Assembly (NCBI RefSeq): GCF_010389155.1
Contig: NC_057767.1
Coordinates: forward strand, 28,305,295-28,369,294
Length of the DNA: 64,000 bases
Source: Erigeron canadensis
Lineage: Eukaryota; Streptophyta; Magnoliopsida; Asterales; Asteraceae
Reading direction: 5' to 3'
Part shown: piece by piece, positions 62,564-64,000 of the stretch
Position numbering within the stretch: the first letter of the stretch is position 1
Layout of the letters: each line of letters starts with the position of its first letter
Program-made: the position numbers and the translations under genes
The notes under the pieces: model-generated
What the model was told of the DNA's origin: nothing
Database searches by the model: none
The model's input: only the letters and a program-made list of their open reading frames with translations

Positions 62564-64000
62564 TGTTTTGATGGAGATTCAAGTTGTGGTTTTCGTGAAT
62601 TTAAAGAGATATTTTGTGGGTAGAGTAATTTTAGTTTGTAGTTGTTAAAAGTTTGATAAACTTAGTCTGTAGTTGTTATGAGTTTGATATAATCTTGTTT
62701 GTAGTTGTGAGTTTAATAACTAAAAGTCATTGGTAGTCTCTAATCATGGCATTGTCTGAGATATCTAGTTTAAGACACAAGTTTGGTCAGTTGTTATTTG
62801 ATTGTAGATCAATGAGGCTAGGGTTGTGGGGGTTTGAATAATGATGCCAGCTATTGACGTTTAGCGAATGAGGTTAGGGTCGTGTATTCAAACTCAATCT
62901 AGTTCATGGGTTCTAAAGCTCTCATTCTAGCGAAGAAAATAAAATTGTGGCATCATTCCAAACGTGAACCATAACGATTATGGTTGAGTTTCTAAATCTT
63001 CGAAAATCAGTTAAAGATTTAAAGAAACAACCTGGCAAGCAAAAATGGTGTGAAGTTTGAGCATATTCTTCATTTTCAACCTTTTTTGGTGAGTATATAT
63101 GTAATACACATCATTTGTGGTATGCTCCAAGCTCAGGCCATCACAGTAAGTCAGTAATAGCTGTTTGGGAATCACACCGTGAAGCATTTTAGTACACCAG
63201 ATGTTCTAACAAATTAGTTGACTTAAAAATGCAAAGACTTGACAAAAGCTTATATATGTGTATACTGTATGCACAATCTGCTAATTACAAGCTTAATTGA
63301 TAAATTGACAAAAGCCTTACAAAGTGTTAAAAAAATTACGTTTTCACTTATTCTAATTTTCCTCAATTCCTCTATTTATTTATTTTCGAACATATGATAT
63401 ACACGTTCGATATTATTTAGTGAAAATCAAATATTTGACCAGTGTATGTAATATGCGGGTATGGGCATATGGCAAGCTTAGCTACAAACTATATATTTAG
63501 CTAATAATAATAGCTATACGTAAGAAATTAGTAACGACATATACGTTGTTGATTTGTTTCCCAATCTTGCAATGAACGTTAATGGTTAAATTGTCGTATT
63601 TGATATCTAAAGAAACATATATGTTGGGACGTTTACAATTTAACCATTTTCAAAGGTGTTACTATTCGATCACCGATTTTTCTTAATTTGCTTAATGCTT
63701 ATTATGACAAAGGTTATTTTCCTAACAACATATACCGACGTAAACCAACTCCTAGCCAAATAATATTTTTGTATGTTTTTGCTCCACTTCGATTTTTCTT
63801 TTAATTTTCTTTCAGTTTTCACTTTTTTTTGGAAATTATAGTATTAGTGGAATACCGGCTGAGGTATCTCCTGATGAGACAAAACTTGTTTGTCAATATT
63901 GGTATAGTTATTATCGACGGTATATACACAAACAATCGCTATCCTTAAATAGTCCTTACTTAGATCCTGATGTAACATGTGACAAATGTAAACGTTTCTT
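62564..64000. other. Upstream region of the Cys-rich gene and window end
   Basis: The first about 150 bases would be the minus-strand promoter of the Cys-rich gene; similar phrases TTTAGTTTGTAGTTGTTAAAAG, TTAGTCTGTAGTTGTTATGAG and TTGTTTGTAGTTGTGAG repeat at 62629, 62663 and 62694. No gene is recognised from there to the window end. Confidence 0.5.

Overview
This window is nuclear DNA of a flowering plant, most likely a eudicot. The genes have many introns with GT-AG borders, non-coding DNA is AT-rich, and the transposons are plant types (Ty3/gypsy LTR elements, LINE, tRNA-derived SINEs, hAT, Mutator-like and Harbinger-like MITEs, Helitrons). Nothing seen here fixes the species; an asterid would fit, but that is only an impression.

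Seven protein-coding genes can be supported by splicing exons together. (1) 156-3782 (+): the 3' part of a receptor-like cytoplasmic kinase of the calmodulin-binding CRCK type. (2) 7870-5229 (-): an SR45a / Tra2-like splicing factor, one RRM plus a long RS tail. (3) 28941-22640 (-): a mitochondrial uncoupling protein of the PUMP2 type. (4) 38222-42526 (+): a 1221-residue RING + TRAF-type zinc finger protein with a long Gln/Pro-rich region and a C-terminal C2H2 finger. (5) 51389-53613 (+): beta-tubulin. (6) 57036-61308 (+): mitoribosomal protein mS34. (7) 62563-62042 (-): a secreted Cys-rich prolamin-like (ECA1/EC1-type) protein. They are unrelated housekeeping or signalling genes and form no pathway.

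The space between and inside them is dominated by nested transposons. At 8.3-11.3 kb a large, old inverted repeat with its own hAT MITE lies upstream of SR45a, probably inside its 5'UTR intron. At 11.6-19.5 kb there are LINE and SINE fragments, a long Ty3/gypsy LTR with internal tandem repeats and four copies of a 19-bp GC-rich palindrome, and a decayed gag-only gypsy element with both LTRs. At 19.9-25.2 and 36.3 kb there are inverted-repeat MITEs bordered by TA microsatellites. At 21.4-22.1, 29.3-30.7, 31.8, 35.2-35.7 and 48.6-49.2 kb there are Helitron-like elements with a shared GC-rich 3' end, some head-to-tail.

The most notable points are: a SINE whose target-site duplication copied a 5' splice site of the uncoupling protein gene; a non-autonomous hAT with a perfect 8-bp duplication and an empty-site relative 19 kb away; a predicted stop-containing cassette exon in SR45a; heat-shock and G-box motifs in the inferred SR45a promoter; and two recent tandem duplications (129 bp and 112 bp). 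No clearly new molecular system was found.
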